NCBI RefSeq assembly: GCF_000319575.2
Contig: NC_021291.1
Span: forward strand, 992,001 to 1,056,000
Direction: 5' to 3'
From: Spiribacter salinus M19-40
Lineage (GTDB): Bacteria > Pseudomonadota > Gammaproteobacteria > Nitrococcales > Nitrococcaceae
Length of the DNA: 64,000 bases
Of this stretch, positions 17,005 to 26,094 are shown one piece after another. A program made the translations under genes and the position numbers. Numbering within the stretch: position 1 is the stretch's first letter; each line of letters opens with the position of its first letter. A model generated the notes under the pieces. That model saw only the letters and a list, made by a program, of their open reading frames with translations. It did no database searches and had not been told where the DNA came from.

Positions 17005-17373
17005 ATGGATACGATGACGATTTCCGTACTGCAGGCAAAGATCCATCGGGCCACGGTGACCGATGCCAATCTGGCGTACGAAGGCAGCATCACCATTGAC
17101 CCGATCCTGCTCGAGGCCAGCGGGCTTGTGGCGTTTCAGCAGGTGCATGTCTACAACATCACCAATGGCAACCGTTTTGAGACCTACATCATCACGGGCA
17201 CACCCGGTGCGGGTGAGATTACGATCAACGGCGCGGCAGCCCACCTCGCCGGCGCCGGCGACAAGGTCATCATTGCGGCCTACGCCCAGGTCAGCGCCGC
17301 GGCGGCGCAGGATTGGGAGCCCACGCTGGTGTTTGTCGACGATCAAAACCGCCAGAAATCACTGACCCATTGA
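17005..17373 (+). CDS. panD: Aspartate 1-decarboxylase
   Basis: A pyruvoyl-dependent enzyme making beta-alanine for pantothenate and CoA. The self-cleavage site G-S in LAYEGSITID is intact. Counting from the ATG at 17014, it falls at G24-S25, exactly the position in the E. coli proenzyme, so 17014 may be the real start. The ATG at 17005 has the better GAGG site, which is why I keep it. Length (119 or 122 residues) is typical. It lies 29 bases after blh and may be read from the same transcript, and its end overlaps the convergent uup gene by 15 bases. Confidence 0.93.
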   Translation: MDTMTISVLQAKIHRATVTDANLAYEGSITIDPILLEASGLVAFQQVHVYNITNGNRFETYIITGTPGAGEITINGAAAHLAGAGDKVIIAAYAQVSAAAAQDWEPTLVFVDDQNRQKSLTH

Positions 17374-19278
17374 GTCTCGCTGCGCCTCAAGGGCCTCCCA
17401 GCGGCTATAGGCTGCGGAAAGCTCGGCCTCAATGTCGGTGACGGCCTGCGTCGCCGCCTCAATCGTTGCCGCCTCTTCCTGATACAGCGCAGGGTCATTA
17501 ACCCGGGCGGTGGCTGCTGCAAGCTGGTCCTCCAGTGATTCAATCTCGCCGGGCAGCGTCTCGAGTGCCCGGGCGTCTTTGTAGCTCAACTTGCGCTTTT
17601 TACCCGCCGCCGGCCGCTCGGATCCGCTGGTGCCGCCCGCCTCTTGACCGTGACTGGTCGCCTTGCGCGGGTTGCGCTGACGGCCCTGTCGCAGCCAGTC
17701 GGTATAGCCCCCGACATACTCACCAATCTGCCCGCCGCCCTCAGGCACCAGCACGCTGGTCACCGCATTGTCGAGAAATGCCCGGTCATGGGAGACAAGC
17801 AGTAACGTGCCGGGATAGTCGGTCAGGCGCTCTTCGAGCAGCTCAAGGGTTTCGACATCAAGATCGTTGGTCGGCTCATCAAGCACGAGCAGGTTCGAGG
17901 GCCTGGCAAACAGCTGCGCGAGCAGCAGGCGATTACGCTCGCCCCCGGATAAGCGCGTGATCGGCGCATTCGCCCGGTCGGGCGAGAAAAGAAAATCCTG
18001 CAGATATCCCATCACATGACGGCGTTTGCCATCGCCCAGATCAATGAACTCATCTCCTCCGGCGACGTTCTCCCGGGCCGTACGCGTGTCATCCAGCGCC
18101 GCCCGGTGCTGATCGAAGTACGCCACCTGCAGCCCGGTACCCAGTCGGACCCGACCCGCATCAGGCGTCTGCTCGCCCAGTAGCAGCCGTAACAGGGTGG
18201 TTTTACCCGCACCGTTGGGGCCAATGATGCCCACCCGATCGCCCCGCAGGATGCGGGTGCTGAAATCGCGCGCCAGCACATGCCCAGCGACCGTGTAGTC
18301 CACGTGCTCGGCCTCGATGACGAGTTTGCCGGAGCGCTCGGACTCCGCCATGGTCAGCTTGGCGTTACCTGGCTGGCTGCGGCGCTCGGCGCGGGTGGCC
18401 CGCATGGCCTGCAGGGCACGTACACGGCCTTCGTTGCGCGTTCGCCGGGCCTTGATGCCCTGCCGGATCCAGGCCTCTTCCTGCTTGAGCTTCTTGTCAA
18501 AACGCGCCTGTTCAACCGCTTCAGCGTGGGCGCGCTCTTCCTTGCGGCGCAAATAGTTGGCGTAATCGCCCGGCCAACTGGTGAGCTCACCACGGTCGAT
18601 CTCGACGATCCGGCTCGCCACGGCCTGCAGGAACGCCCGATCATGGGTGACAAAGACCACACTACCGGGGAAGTCCCGAATAAAGCCCTCAAGCCAGGTG
18701 ATGGCCTCGATATCCAGGTGGTTCGTCGGCTCGTCAAGCAGCAGGACATCCGGGTTGCGCACCGCTGCGCGCGCCAGCAGCACCCGCCGGCGTAAACCGC
18801 CCGACAGTGAGTCAAACGGGACATCGGCGGGAAGCTCGAAACGGCTCAAAACGGATTCGACACGCTGCTCAACCTCCCAGCCGCCGCCGGCCTCGATTTG
18901 CGCCTGGACATCCGCCATCTCGGTGGCATCGGTGGCATCGGCGCCGCCGGCCGCCATGGCCTCCGCCAGGGCATGATGGCGCGCCAGCAAGCGTCCCAGC
19001 TCACCCAGGCCGTCCGTGACCACCTCAAAGACACTCCCGCCCAAGCCGCTGGGCACCGCTTGCTCGAGGCGCGAGACGATGACGCCCTCATCACAGCGGA
19101 TTCGCCCGGCATCGGGTTCGATGGAGCCATCAATGAGCCGAAGCAGCGTGGATTTGCCCACGCCATTCCGCCCGACAACGCAGATCCGCTCACCCGGCTC
19201 AATGGCGAGCTCGGCGTTGGCAAGCAATGGGGGGCCACCCACCGACAATTCGATGCCCTCAAGACGGATGAGGCTCAT
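17359..19278 (-). CDS. uup: ABC-F family ATPase, Uup-like
   Basis: A 639-residue soluble protein with two ABC domains and no membrane part. Walker A sites are GRNGVGKST (about residue 37) and GPNGAGKTT (about 350); signatures are LSGGLRRRVLLARA and LSGGERNRLLLAQL. Between them lies the basic linker (IRQGIKARRTRNEGRVRALQ). The C-terminal ~70 residues form a coiled coil (LPGEIESLEDQLAAATARV...), which marks Uup rather than EttA. Uup-type proteins act on ribosomes and affect DNA-branch processing. The start at 19278 is preceded by AGGAG. It diverges from an MFS gene across a short AT-rich promoter gap (19279-19338). Confidence 0.93.
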   Translation of the reverse strand: MSLIRLEGIELSVGGPPLLANAELAIEPGERICVVGRNGVGKSTLLRLIDGSIEPDAGRIRCDEGVIVSRLEQAVPSGLGGSVFEVVTDGLGELGRLLARHHALAEAMAAGGADATDATEMADVQAQIEAGGGWEVEQRVESVLSRFELPADVPFDSLSGGLRRRVLLARAAVRNPDVLLLDEPTNHLDIEAITWLEGFIRDFPGSVVFVTHDRAFLQAVASRIVEIDRGELTSWPGDYANYLRRKEERAHAEAVEQARFDKKLKQEEAWIRQGIKARRTRNEGRVRALQAMRATRAERRSQPGNAKLTMAESERSGKLVIEAEHVDYTVAGHVLARDFSTRILRGDRVGIIGPNGAGKTTLLRLLLGEQTPDAGRVRLGTGLQVAYFDQHRAALDDTRTARENVAGGDEFIDLGDGKRRHVMGYLQDFLFSPDRANAPITRLSGGERNRLLLAQLFARPSNLLVLDEPTNDLDVETLELLEERLTDYPGTLLLVSHDRAFLDNAVTSVLVPEGGGQIGEYVGGYTDWLRQGRQRNPRKATSHGQEAGGTSGSERPAAGKKRKLSYKDARALETLPGEIESLEDQLAAATARVNDPALYQEEAATIEAATQAVTDIEAELSAAYSRWEALEAQRDSMGQ

Positions 19279-19338
19279 GTACACTCCTGCGCGTTAATAA
19301 CCCTTTATTTTACCACTGTGCCTGGGAGGGTGATCGAA

Positions 19339-20550
19339 ATGGCCGTCTCCACACCCCGTGAACGGATGAACGTCGCCATCCTCGCCGCCAGTCAGGCATT
19401 GTTCCTGATGACTGCGGTCACCGTGATGACCCTGAGTGGCATGGTCGGCCAGCAGCTCACACCGAGTCCGGCACTCGCCACCCTGCCGATTGCACTGATG
19501 CAGGTCGGCACGCTGGTCGCCACCTTCCCGGCCTCAATGCTGATGAAACGCATCGGGCGGCGTACCGGATTCATGCTGGGCGCCGGTGGCGGTGGCGTGA
19601 CGGGTGCCGCCCTCGCGGCTTACGGGATCGCCGAGAGCAGCTTCCTGCTCTTTAACCTGGGCAATTTGCTACTTGGGGTCTACCAGGCATTTGCGATGTA
19701 CTACCGCTTCGCTGCAGCCGACTGCGCGAGTGCGAGCTTTCGCAGTCGGGCGATCTCACTGGTGCTGGCCGGTGGTGTCATCGCGGCGATCCTCGGGCCC
19801 ATTAACGCCAACCACGGGCAACTGCTCTGGGGGGCTCATCCCGAGGCGGGCCCCTACCTCATCCTGGTCGGTCTGACCCTGATCGCTACACTGCTCGTCG
19901 GGGGGCTGCGCGTGCCGCCGGCCAGTGAACCGGGCGCGGCGGAGCCACAGCGCGATCTCGGGCAGATCGCCCGCCAAGGCGCCTTTCGGGTGGCATTGAT
20001 TGCAGCGGCCATTGGTTATGCCGTCATGATCCTCGTGATGACCGCCACGCCGCTCGCCATGCAGCAGGCAGGCTACTCGATGGGGGATGCCGCGCTGGTC
20101 ATGCAGTGGCATGTCCTTGGCATGTTCGCACCGTCGTTTTTCACGGGCACGCTGATCGCGCGCTTTGGCGTGCTCAATATCCTGCTGACCGGCGGCCTGC
20201 TGCTTGCGCTGAGCGCCACGGTTGCGATCAGCGGCCAGGCCGTGCCGCAGTACTGGCTCGCCCTGCTGTTGCTCGGGGTGGGGTGGAATTTCCTGTTCAT
20301 CGGCGGCAGCACCCTGCTCACACAGACCCACACGCCGGCCGAGCGCGGAAAAGTCCAGGGCCTGAACGATCTGGTGATCTTCTCCCTGGTAGCGTTTGGC
20401 TCGCTCATGGCTGGGGCCCTGCTGCATCACCTGGGCTGGATCGGACTGAACTTGAGCGTGCTGCCGTTCGTTCTGATCACACTGCTGGCCACGAGCTGGC
20501 TGCGCTTTGGCGCACCGGCCGAGCCCCGGCCCGTGGAGAGAGCCGGGTGA
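19339..20550 (+). CDS. Major facilitator superfamily transporter
   Basis: A 403-residue, about twelve-helix permease. The loop-2/3 signature region appears as MLMKRIGRRTGFMLGA, the MFS hallmark G-x-x-x-D/R-R-x-G-R-R. The second half has VGWNFLFIGGSTLLTQTHTPAERGKVQGLND, the repeated signature between helices 10 and 11. I set the start at ATG 19339, after GGAGGG, and reject the long upstream frame, which runs through the uup gene. It leads a tightly overlapping run of genes down to 26088. Substrate unknown. Confidence 0.88.
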   Translation: MAVSTPRERMNVAILAASQALFLMTAVTVMTLSGMVGQQLTPSPALATLPIALMQVGTLVATFPASMLMKRIGRRTGFMLGAGGGGVTGAALAAYGIAESSFLLFNLGNLLLGVYQAFAMYYRFAAADCASASFRSRAISLVLAGGVIAAILGPINANHGQLLWGAHPEAGPYLILVGLTLIATLLVGGLRVPPASEPGAAEPQRDLGQIARQGAFRVALIAAAIGYAVMILVMTATPLAMQQAGYSMGDAALVMQWHVLGMFAPSFFTGTLIARFGVLNILLTGGLLLALSATVAISGQAVPQYWLALLLLGVGWNFLFIGGSTLLTQTHTPAERGKVQGLNDLVIFSLVAFGSLMAGALLHHLGWIGLNLSVLPFVLITLLATSWLRFGAPAEPRPVERAG

Positions 20551-21107
20551 CAGAGCGCTCAAGCACCAAGCTCGCTTGCGCTGGGCTCACCGCCACGGGA
20601 TTTTTCTGGGCCCTGAACACCGTTATTGGTCGAGGCACCGTTGGTGAAATCCCACCGGTGGCGCTGGCGTTCTGGCGCTGGACCCTCGCGTTTCTCACCC
20701 TGCAGATCGGCCTGGGCATTCCCGTAATTGCGCCATTTTTCCTGGCGGAAAGTGCCCTTGGCGGCCTGCACCTGCCCCGGTTCGAGAACCTGTGGATTTA
20801 TCTGATCATCGCGATTGGCCCGAGCCTCCTCGCCTACCAGTTCTGGAACAACGGCGTACGGCGCATCGGCGCTTCCCGGGCGGCGCTGTTTTTGTATTTG
20901 ATTCCGGTCTTTGCCGCGGCGCTGGGGTATTTCATCCTCGATGAGCGACTGGCCGTGTTTCACGCCGCTGGCGGCAGCCTGATCTTCGCCGGGCTACTCC
21001 TCGCGACGCGCACCAAATCGTTGCGGACATCCGCGAGAAGTCGCTGTCAGATCATTCAGACACGACCGATCAGCGAGAGTATTTCATGCATCGACCAACC
21101 GGCCTGA
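20547..21107 (+). CDS. EamA-type transporter with internal deletion (about half length)
   Basis: A 186-residue protein, against about 290-300 for normal EamA proteins. The start (GLTATGFFWALNTVIGRG, then FWRWTLAF) is the usual first one-and-a-half helices. From about residue 50 the sequence is the usual second repeat (IAIGPSLLAYQFWNNGVRRIGASRAALFLYLIPVFAAALGYFILDERL). About five helices between them are missing, with no frameshift. The join lies in the codons for LAFL near 20690-20700. The frame is otherwise clean, and the GTG start overlaps the MFS stop by 4 bases. The last 30 residues (after ATRTKS) look unlike the family. It may be a remnant or a working half transporter. Confidence 0.75.
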   Translation: MTERSSTKLACAGLTATGFFWALNTVIGRGTVGEIPPVALAFWRWTLAFLTLQIGLGIPVIAPFFLAESALGGLHLPRFENLWIYLIIAIGPSLLAYQFWNNGVRRIGASRAALFLYLIPVFAAALGYFILDERLAVFHAAGGSLIFAGLLLATRTKSLRTSARSRCQIIQTRPISESISCIDQPA

Positions 21108-21730
21108 GCCTGATATGCATGGCCATGGCGCTCGGGAGCACAGCAATCGCGGCCGATGAGCAGGTCTTCCAGCCCGCCGACATCGCTCACTGGGCGCCTC
21201 ATTCGTTCGCGGGCGACACGGACTATGCCCTCGAGGAGACGAGAGAAGGCGAGGTACTGGTCGCCGACTGTCGCGAGGGCACGGCCTCGGGCTTGTTCTA
21301 CCGGGAGTCCATTGATCTGACCCAAACCCCGGTGATCGAGTGGCGCTGGCGAGTCCTGGACCCAATCAGTGCGGGTGACCCGGAGACCAAGGCCGGTGAT
21401 GACTATGCAGCACGGATTTATGCCGTTGACGAGCATGCGATCCTGCGCTGGCGAACTCGTGCCCTGAATTATGTTTCAACCACACGTCAGCCAAAAGGCG
21501 CAGACTGGGCGAACCGTTACGCGAGTCAGGCCCGGATGATCGCCGTGGACAATGCTGGCGGGCAGGCCGATGGCTGGCAGACGCATCGGCGCAACTTGCG
21601 CGAAGACTTCCAGCGCTTTCATGACCGGGAGGTCGACACCATTGAGGCGCTTGCCATCATGACCGACTGCGACGATACGGGTGAGACCGCTCGGGCGCAG
21701 TACGGCACCATTCGCTTACGCCCGGAGTAG
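21086..21730 (+). CDS. DUF3047 domain protein, exported
   Basis: A 214-residue protein with a signal peptide (cleavage near STAIAA). The rest matches my recollection of DUF3047: VIEWRWRVLDPI..., DDYAARIYAVDE and TIEALAIMTDCDDTGETARAQYGTIRL in order. The family is exported, probably all-beta, and of unknown biochemical role. Its start overlaps the end of the shortened EamA gene by 22 bases, and the flavoprotein gene follows 5 bases after its stop, so it belongs to the same operon. Confidence 0.78.
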   Translation: MHRPTGLSLICMAMALGSTAIAADEQVFQPADIAHWAPHSFAGDTDYALEETREGEVLVADCREGTASGLFYRESIDLTQTPVIEWRWRVLDPISAGDPETKAGDDYAARIYAVDEHAILRWRTRALNYVSTTRQPKGADWANRYASQARMIAVDNAGGQADGWQTHRRNLREDFQRFHDREVDTIEALAIMTDCDDTGETARAQYGTIRLRPE

Positions 21731-21735
21731 ATAAC

Positions 21736-23163
21736 ATGGATTCACCGCATGACCTGGTGGTTATCGGCGGCGGCGTCGGCGGGCTTGTTACGGCAAGTGT
21801 TGCCGGGCAGCTCGGTCTGGATGTGGTTTTGATTGAGCGCGAGCCGGCCCTGGGCGGTGACTGCCTGCACTCTGGCTGTGTCCCCAGCAAGACATTGATC
21901 CGAAGCGCTGGCGTGGCCCACACGGCACGCGAGGCCGGGCGCTTCGGTGTAGACGCGACTGTTGGCGATGTCGATTTGACTCGGGTTATGGCCCGCGTGC
22001 ACGAGGTTATTGCGCATATCCAGCACCACGATGATCCGGATCGCTTCCGCGGATACGGCGTGGACGTGCGCTTTGGCGAGGCCCACTTTGTCGACAGCCA
22101 CACGGTGGCGGTAAAAGGGGAATGGGTCCGCGGTCGGCGATTCGTGATTGCCACCGGGTCCAAGCCAGCAATACCGCCCATCCCGGGCATCGAGACGATT
22201 CCCTACCTGACCAACGAGACGGTGTTCAAGGCGCAGACGTTGCCTGAGCGCCTAGCGGTGGTCGGTGGGGGGGCCATCGGTATCGAACTGGCGCAGGCAT
22301 TCTCCCGGCTCGGGAGTCGGGTCACGGTCATTGAGGCCGGTGAGCGCATCCTGCCCAAAGATGACCCGATGCTCACCGAGGCGCTGCAAGCCCACCTGCA
22401 AAGCGAGGGCATCACGATTCACACGGCCACGCCGGTGACCGGTGCGCGCCCAGGTGCCAGCGCGAGGACCGCGATGCTGGAGCTGGGCGAAACCGGTGAG
22501 ACGCTCGAGGTCGATGAAGTCCTCATTGCGGCAGGACGCCAGCCGAACATCAGCGCACTCGACCCGGAAACGGCCGGGCTTGATCTGAATGCCAATGGCA
22601 CGCTGCAGGTTGACGCGCGTCTTCGCACCAGCCAGCGCCATATTTATGCCTGCGGTGATTGTGTGGGGCCATTTCCGTTCACGCACATGGCCGAATATCA
22701 GGCCGGGATCATCATCAGCAACGCGATCTTTCGTCTGCCTCGCAAGGTCGATTACCGTGCCGTGCCGTGGGTGACCTACACCGATCCGGAACTCGCCCAT
22801 GTCGGCATGACCGGGGCTGAGGCCGAGCGCGCGGGCATCGAACACGAGCTGGCGGTTTTCCCGGTAGCGGACGTCGATCGTGCGATTGCTGAGGGCTGCA
22901 CTGTGGGTGAGCTGCGTCTGCGGATAGCGAAAGGCCGCATCATTGGGGCAAGCCTGCTCGCGCCCCATGCGGGTGAGCTGATCCATGAACTGGCCCTTGC
23001 CGTCACTGAGCGAATTCCGCTGCGCAAACTCGCCAGTATGGTCCACGCCTACCCGACACTTGCGCAGATAACCAAGCGAGCTGCTGGCGCGCATTACAGT
23101 CCACAGCTCTTTTCGGCCAGGACACGCTGGCTGGTGAAATGGATTAACCGGCTGCTGCCATGA
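21736..23163 (+). CDS. Mercuric-reductase-like pyridine nucleotide-disulfide oxidoreductase
   Basis: A 475-residue FAD/NAD(P)H enzyme. The FAD fold is VIGGGVGGLVTASVAGQLG and the redox disulfide is C43-C48 in GGDCLHSGCVPSKTLI. The NAD(P) fold is VVGGGAIGIELAQAFSRLG, and the C-terminal interface domain carries HAYPTL. It lacks the N-terminal HMA domain and the C-terminal Cys pair of true MerA. It also departs from lipoamide dehydrogenase, as shown by the absence of HxHPT and of pyruvate dehydrogenase genes. Genes of this type commonly pair with TVP38/TMEM64 proteins, as here (4-base overlap). It probably reduces a small disulfide or quinone at the membrane; this is inference. Confidence 0.85.
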   Translation: MDSPHDLVVIGGGVGGLVTASVAGQLGLDVVLIEREPALGGDCLHSGCVPSKTLIRSAGVAHTAREAGRFGVDATVGDVDLTRVMARVHEVIAHIQHHDDPDRFRGYGVDVRFGEAHFVDSHTVAVKGEWVRGRRFVIATGSKPAIPPIPGIETIPYLTNETVFKAQTLPERLAVVGGGAIGIELAQAFSRLGSRVTVIEAGERILPKDDPMLTEALQAHLQSEGITIHTATPVTGARPGASARTAMLELGETGETLEVDEVLIAAGRQPNISALDPETAGLDLNANGTLQVDARLRTSQRHIYACGDCVGPFPFTHMAEYQAGIIISNAIFRLPRKVDYRAVPWVTYTDPELAHVGMTGAEAERAGIEHELAVFPVADVDRAIAEGCTVGELRLRIAKGRIIGASLLAPHAGELIHELALAVTERIPLRKLASMVHAYPTLAQITKRAAGAHYSPQLFSARTRWLVKWINRLLP

Positions 23164-23894
23164 CCGATGCACTCCCGCCCACGGCCAAGGTGCGCCATTG
23201 GGGCCGCTACGCGCTGCTCGCGGGCGTGGCCATTGCGATTGTCACCGGCATCATGCTGCGCGATGAATTCAGCCGCGAGGCGCTCTCTGGCTGGCTGGAT
23301 GGACTGGGGCCCTGGGCCGGTGCCGTATTCATGCTGGCCTACGCGGCGGGTGCCGTGGCCTTCCTGCCCGGGCTGGTGTTCACGATTACAGGCGGTGCGC
23401 TGTTCGGGCCCGTTCTGGGCACCCTATTCAGTCTGGTGGGTGCAACAACCGGTGCCACGCTGGCGTTTCTGGCGGCTCGGCATGGCGCGGGCGACTGGGT
23501 CGCCCAGCGCACCGGCAAACGCCTTGACCGACTGCAGGCCGGTATTGATCGCGAGGGATGGCGTTTCGTTGCGCTGGTGCGACTGGTGCCGATCGTCCCA
23601 TTCAACCTGCTGAACTACGCCCTTGGCCTCACCCGACTGCGCCTTGGCACCTATGTGCTGACAAGTTTTATCGCCATGGCACCGGGAGCGCTGGCCTACG
23701 TCTGGGTGGGCCATGCGGGGCGCCAGGCCGTTGCAGGGGGCGGGAACGTTCTTCAGAGTATTGGGATCGCTTTGGGGCTTATCGCCGCCATTGCCTTCAT
23801 CCCACGGCTGATCCGCAGCCTGCGCGGGCCAGTTGAGCCCGCGGCACCCGATGCCCCCGACAACCCGCCGGACAGGGAGCGAACCGATCGATGA
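23160..23894 (+). CDS. TVP38/TMEM64 (VTT domain) membrane protein
   Basis: A 244-residue inner-membrane protein with about six hydrophobic segments. The VTT-domain core is present: FTITGGALFGPVLGTLFSLVGATTGATLAFL and later RLVPIVPFNLLNYALGLTRLRLG, the re-entrant loop containing P-x-x-P-F-x-x-x-N. The C-terminus is a soluble acidic tail (PDAPDNPPDRE). Related proteins (DedA, TMEM41B) move lipids between leaflets. Coupled by ATGA overlaps to the flavoprotein before it and the radical SAM gene after it. Confidence 0.87.
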   Translation: MTDALPPTAKVRHWGRYALLAGVAIAIVTGIMLRDEFSREALSGWLDGLGPWAGAVFMLAYAAGAVAFLPGLVFTITGGALFGPVLGTLFSLVGATTGATLAFLAARHGAGDWVAQRTGKRLDRLQAGIDREGWRFVALVRLVPIVPFNLLNYALGLTRLRLGTYVLTSFIAMAPGALAYVWVGHAGRQAVAGGGNVLQSIGIALGLIAAIAFIPRLIRSLRGPVEPAAPDAPDNPPDRERTDR

Positions 23895-24853
23895 ACCAGC
23901 CCGCCGAGCAGAAACGCTATTTCCTCAACCCCGACAAGTTCCGCGATCCGAACGTCACCGCAGATGGTCAGCCCCGCGCGACCGTTACACTGCGCACCCT
24001 TGAGACGCTGTGGATTAACACCGGCACCCTTTGCAATCTCGAATGTCGTAACTGCTACATCGAGTCATCACCAAGCAATGACCGACTCGTCTACATCACC
24101 CATGAGGAGGTCTGCGACTACCTCAATGAGATCGAGCGCGAGTCACTGGGCACCACCACGATCGCCTTCACCGGGGGTGAGCCGTTCCTCAACCCGGATA
24201 TGCTGCCGATCCTTGAGACCTGTCTGACGCGCGGTTATACAGTATTACTGCTGACCAACGCCACCAAACCCATCATGCGCCCGCGGGTGCAGCGCGGACT
24301 GAAAGCGCTGCGGGATACGCATGGCGAGCGCCTGACGCTGCGGGTGTCCATCGATCACTTCGACCCGCACTGGCATGAACTCGAGCGCGGCACAGACACC
24401 TTTGAGCCGGTGGTTGAGGGGTTGCGCTGGCTGACCGATGAGGGCTTTCAAATCGATATCGCCGGGCGGCTGTTCGCGGGTGATGACGAAGCGACAATGC
24501 GCGCGGGCTACACGCGACTGTTCCAGGACCGGGGCATTGCCTTGAACGCCGAGGATCCCGGCAAACTGGTGCTCTTTCCGGAAATGGATGCCCGACTGGA
24601 CGCCCCCGAGGTCACGACGGCGTGCTGGCAAAAGCTCGGTAAGCATCCGGACCAGATGATGTGCTCGAGCTCGCGGATGATCGTCAAGCGCAAGGGCGCC
24701 GAGCGCCCGAGTGTCATCGCCTGCACGCTGCTGCCCTATGACGAGCGCTTCGAGCTGGGCCACACGCTCACCGATGCCCAGCAGACCGTTCCCCTCAATC
24801 ACCCGCACTGTGCGCAATTCTGCGTGCTGGGCGGCGCCAGCTGCAGCGGCTAG
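23891..24853 (+). CDS. Radical SAM enzyme with probable auxiliary Fe-S site
   Basis: A 320-residue protein. The SAM cluster motif is C48-N-L-E-C52-R-N-C55 (CX3CX2C) and the GGEP motif is AFTGGEPFLNP near residue 97. The C-terminus has more cysteines in a SPASM/twitch-like pattern (C-T-L-L-P ... HCAQFCVLGGASCSG), suggesting a second iron-sulfur cluster used in peptide or small-molecule modification. No obvious short precursor peptide gene is next to it. The start overlaps the TVP38 stop (ATGA). The gene sits 11 bases before the hydrolase-OsmC fusion gene. Substrate unknown. Confidence 0.82.
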   Translation: MNQPAEQKRYFLNPDKFRDPNVTADGQPRATVTLRTLETLWINTGTLCNLECRNCYIESSPSNDRLVYITHEEVCDYLNEIERESLGTTTIAFTGGEPFLNPDMLPILETCLTRGYTVLLLTNATKPIMRPRVQRGLKALRDTHGERLTLRVSIDHFDPHWHELERGTDTFEPVVEGLRWLTDEGFQIDIAGRLFAGDDEATMRAGYTRLFQDRGIALNAEDPGKLVLFPEMDARLDAPEVTTACWQKLGKHPDQMMCSSSRMIVKRKGAERPSVIACTLLPYDERFELGHTLTDAQQTVPLNHPHCAQFCVLGGASCSG

Positions 24854-24864
24854 GAGATCTCGCC

Positions 24865-26088
24865 ATGGCCACCGAGAAAATCACCTTCACGGGGCATAAC
24901 GGCGATGCGCTGCATGCCCGCCTCGATCGGCCTGATGGACCGATCCGCGCCGTCGCGCTCTTCGCCCACTGCTTTACCTGCTCGAAGGACATCCCGGCGG
25001 CCCGGCGCATTGCCGGCCGGCTGGCGGCTCAGGGCATTGCCGTGCTGCGCTTTGATTTCACTGGGCTCGGACATTCCGAGGGCGAGTTCGCGAATACGAA
25101 TTTCACTTCCAACGTAGAGGATCTGCGCCTGGCAGCCCGCCACCTCACTGAAACCGTGGGCGTACCCCAACTTCTGATCGGGCATTCTCTGGGCGGTGCC
25201 GCGGTCATCAAGGCCGCGCCCGACATCTCGGGCGTTCGTGCGGTCGTCACGATCGGGGCGCCGTCCGACCCCAGCCATGTCTCAAAGAACTTCGCCGCCC
25301 AGATCGACGCCATTCAAGCCGCTGGTGAAGCCGAGGTGGATCTTGCCGGCCGGCCCTTCACCATCAAGCGCCAGTTCCTCGAAGACATCACCGAGGCCAA
25401 GCTGGACGATGCACTGAAAAACCTGGATGCGGCGCTGCTGGTGCTGCACTCGCCCCAGGACACAACAGTTGGCGTGAGCAACGCGGCAGACCTATTCCAG
25501 GGCGCGATGCACCCGAAAAGCTTCATCACCCTGGATAACGCCGATCACCTCATCACCCGACCAGCCGATGCCGAGTACGTGGCGGATGTGATTGGGGCCT
25601 GGGGCACACGCTATCTCGACCTCGCCGACGAGCCAGCCACGCCTGGCGCGCCCGAGGGCGTCACCCGCGTCTCAGAGGCGAGCGCCAAGGGCTTCCGGCA
25701 GGACATTAACGTCTCGGGAAAACACATGCTGACCGCGGACGAGCCGCCGAAAATGGGCGGAACGGACCTGGGCCCCACGCCCTATCAGCTCGTGGCTGCC
25801 GGCCTTGGCGCGTGCACCAGTATGACGATTCGCATGGTCGCACGGCGCAAGGATCTGCCCCTTGAGCATGTCTTCTGCGATGTCACCCACGACAAGAAAC
25901 ATCGGACCGACTGCGAGAGCTGCGGCGAGAAAGGCGCCCGAGTGGACGTCTTTCATCGCCGTATTAATCTCGCCGGCGACTTGAGCCCCGACGAACGGCA
26001 GACACTGCTTGAGATCGCCGACAAATGCCCGGTGCACCGGACGCTGGAGTCCGAGATCTTGATCGAGACGGTCCTCGCCGACGACTAG
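24865..26088 (+). CDS. Bifunctional alpha/beta hydrolase - OsmC family protein
   Basis: A 407-residue fusion. Residues 1-250 are an alpha/beta hydrolase with the nucleophile elbow GHSLGG (S108), and the catalytic His is probably in DNADHLI. Residues ~270-407 are an OsmC/Ohr-like domain with the two redox cysteines in LGACTSMT and DKCPVHRTLE. An extra CESCGE motif follows the D-x-K region. OsmC domains reduce organic hydroperoxides; the hydrolase half could release the substrate acyl group. This fusion is known in other proteobacteria. Last gene of the operon, ending 6 bases before convergent queF. No frameshift at the join. Confidence 0.9.
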   Translation: MATEKITFTGHNGDALHARLDRPDGPIRAVALFAHCFTCSKDIPAARRIAGRLAAQGIAVLRFDFTGLGHSEGEFANTNFTSNVEDLRLAARHLTETVGVPQLLIGHSLGGAAVIKAAPDISGVRAVVTIGAPSDPSHVSKNFAAQIDAIQAAGEAEVDLAGRPFTIKRQFLEDITEAKLDDALKNLDAALLVLHSPQDTTVGVSNAADLFQGAMHPKSFITLDNADHLITRPADAEYVADVIGAWGTRYLDLADEPATPGAPEGVTRVSEASAKGFRQDINVSGKHMLTADEPPKMGGTDLGPTPYQLVAAGLGACTSMTIRMVARRKDLPLEHVFCDVTHDKKHRTDCESCGEKGARVDVFHRRINLAGDLSPDERQTLLEIADKCPVHRTLESEILIETVLADD

Positions 26089-26094
26089 CCCGGC

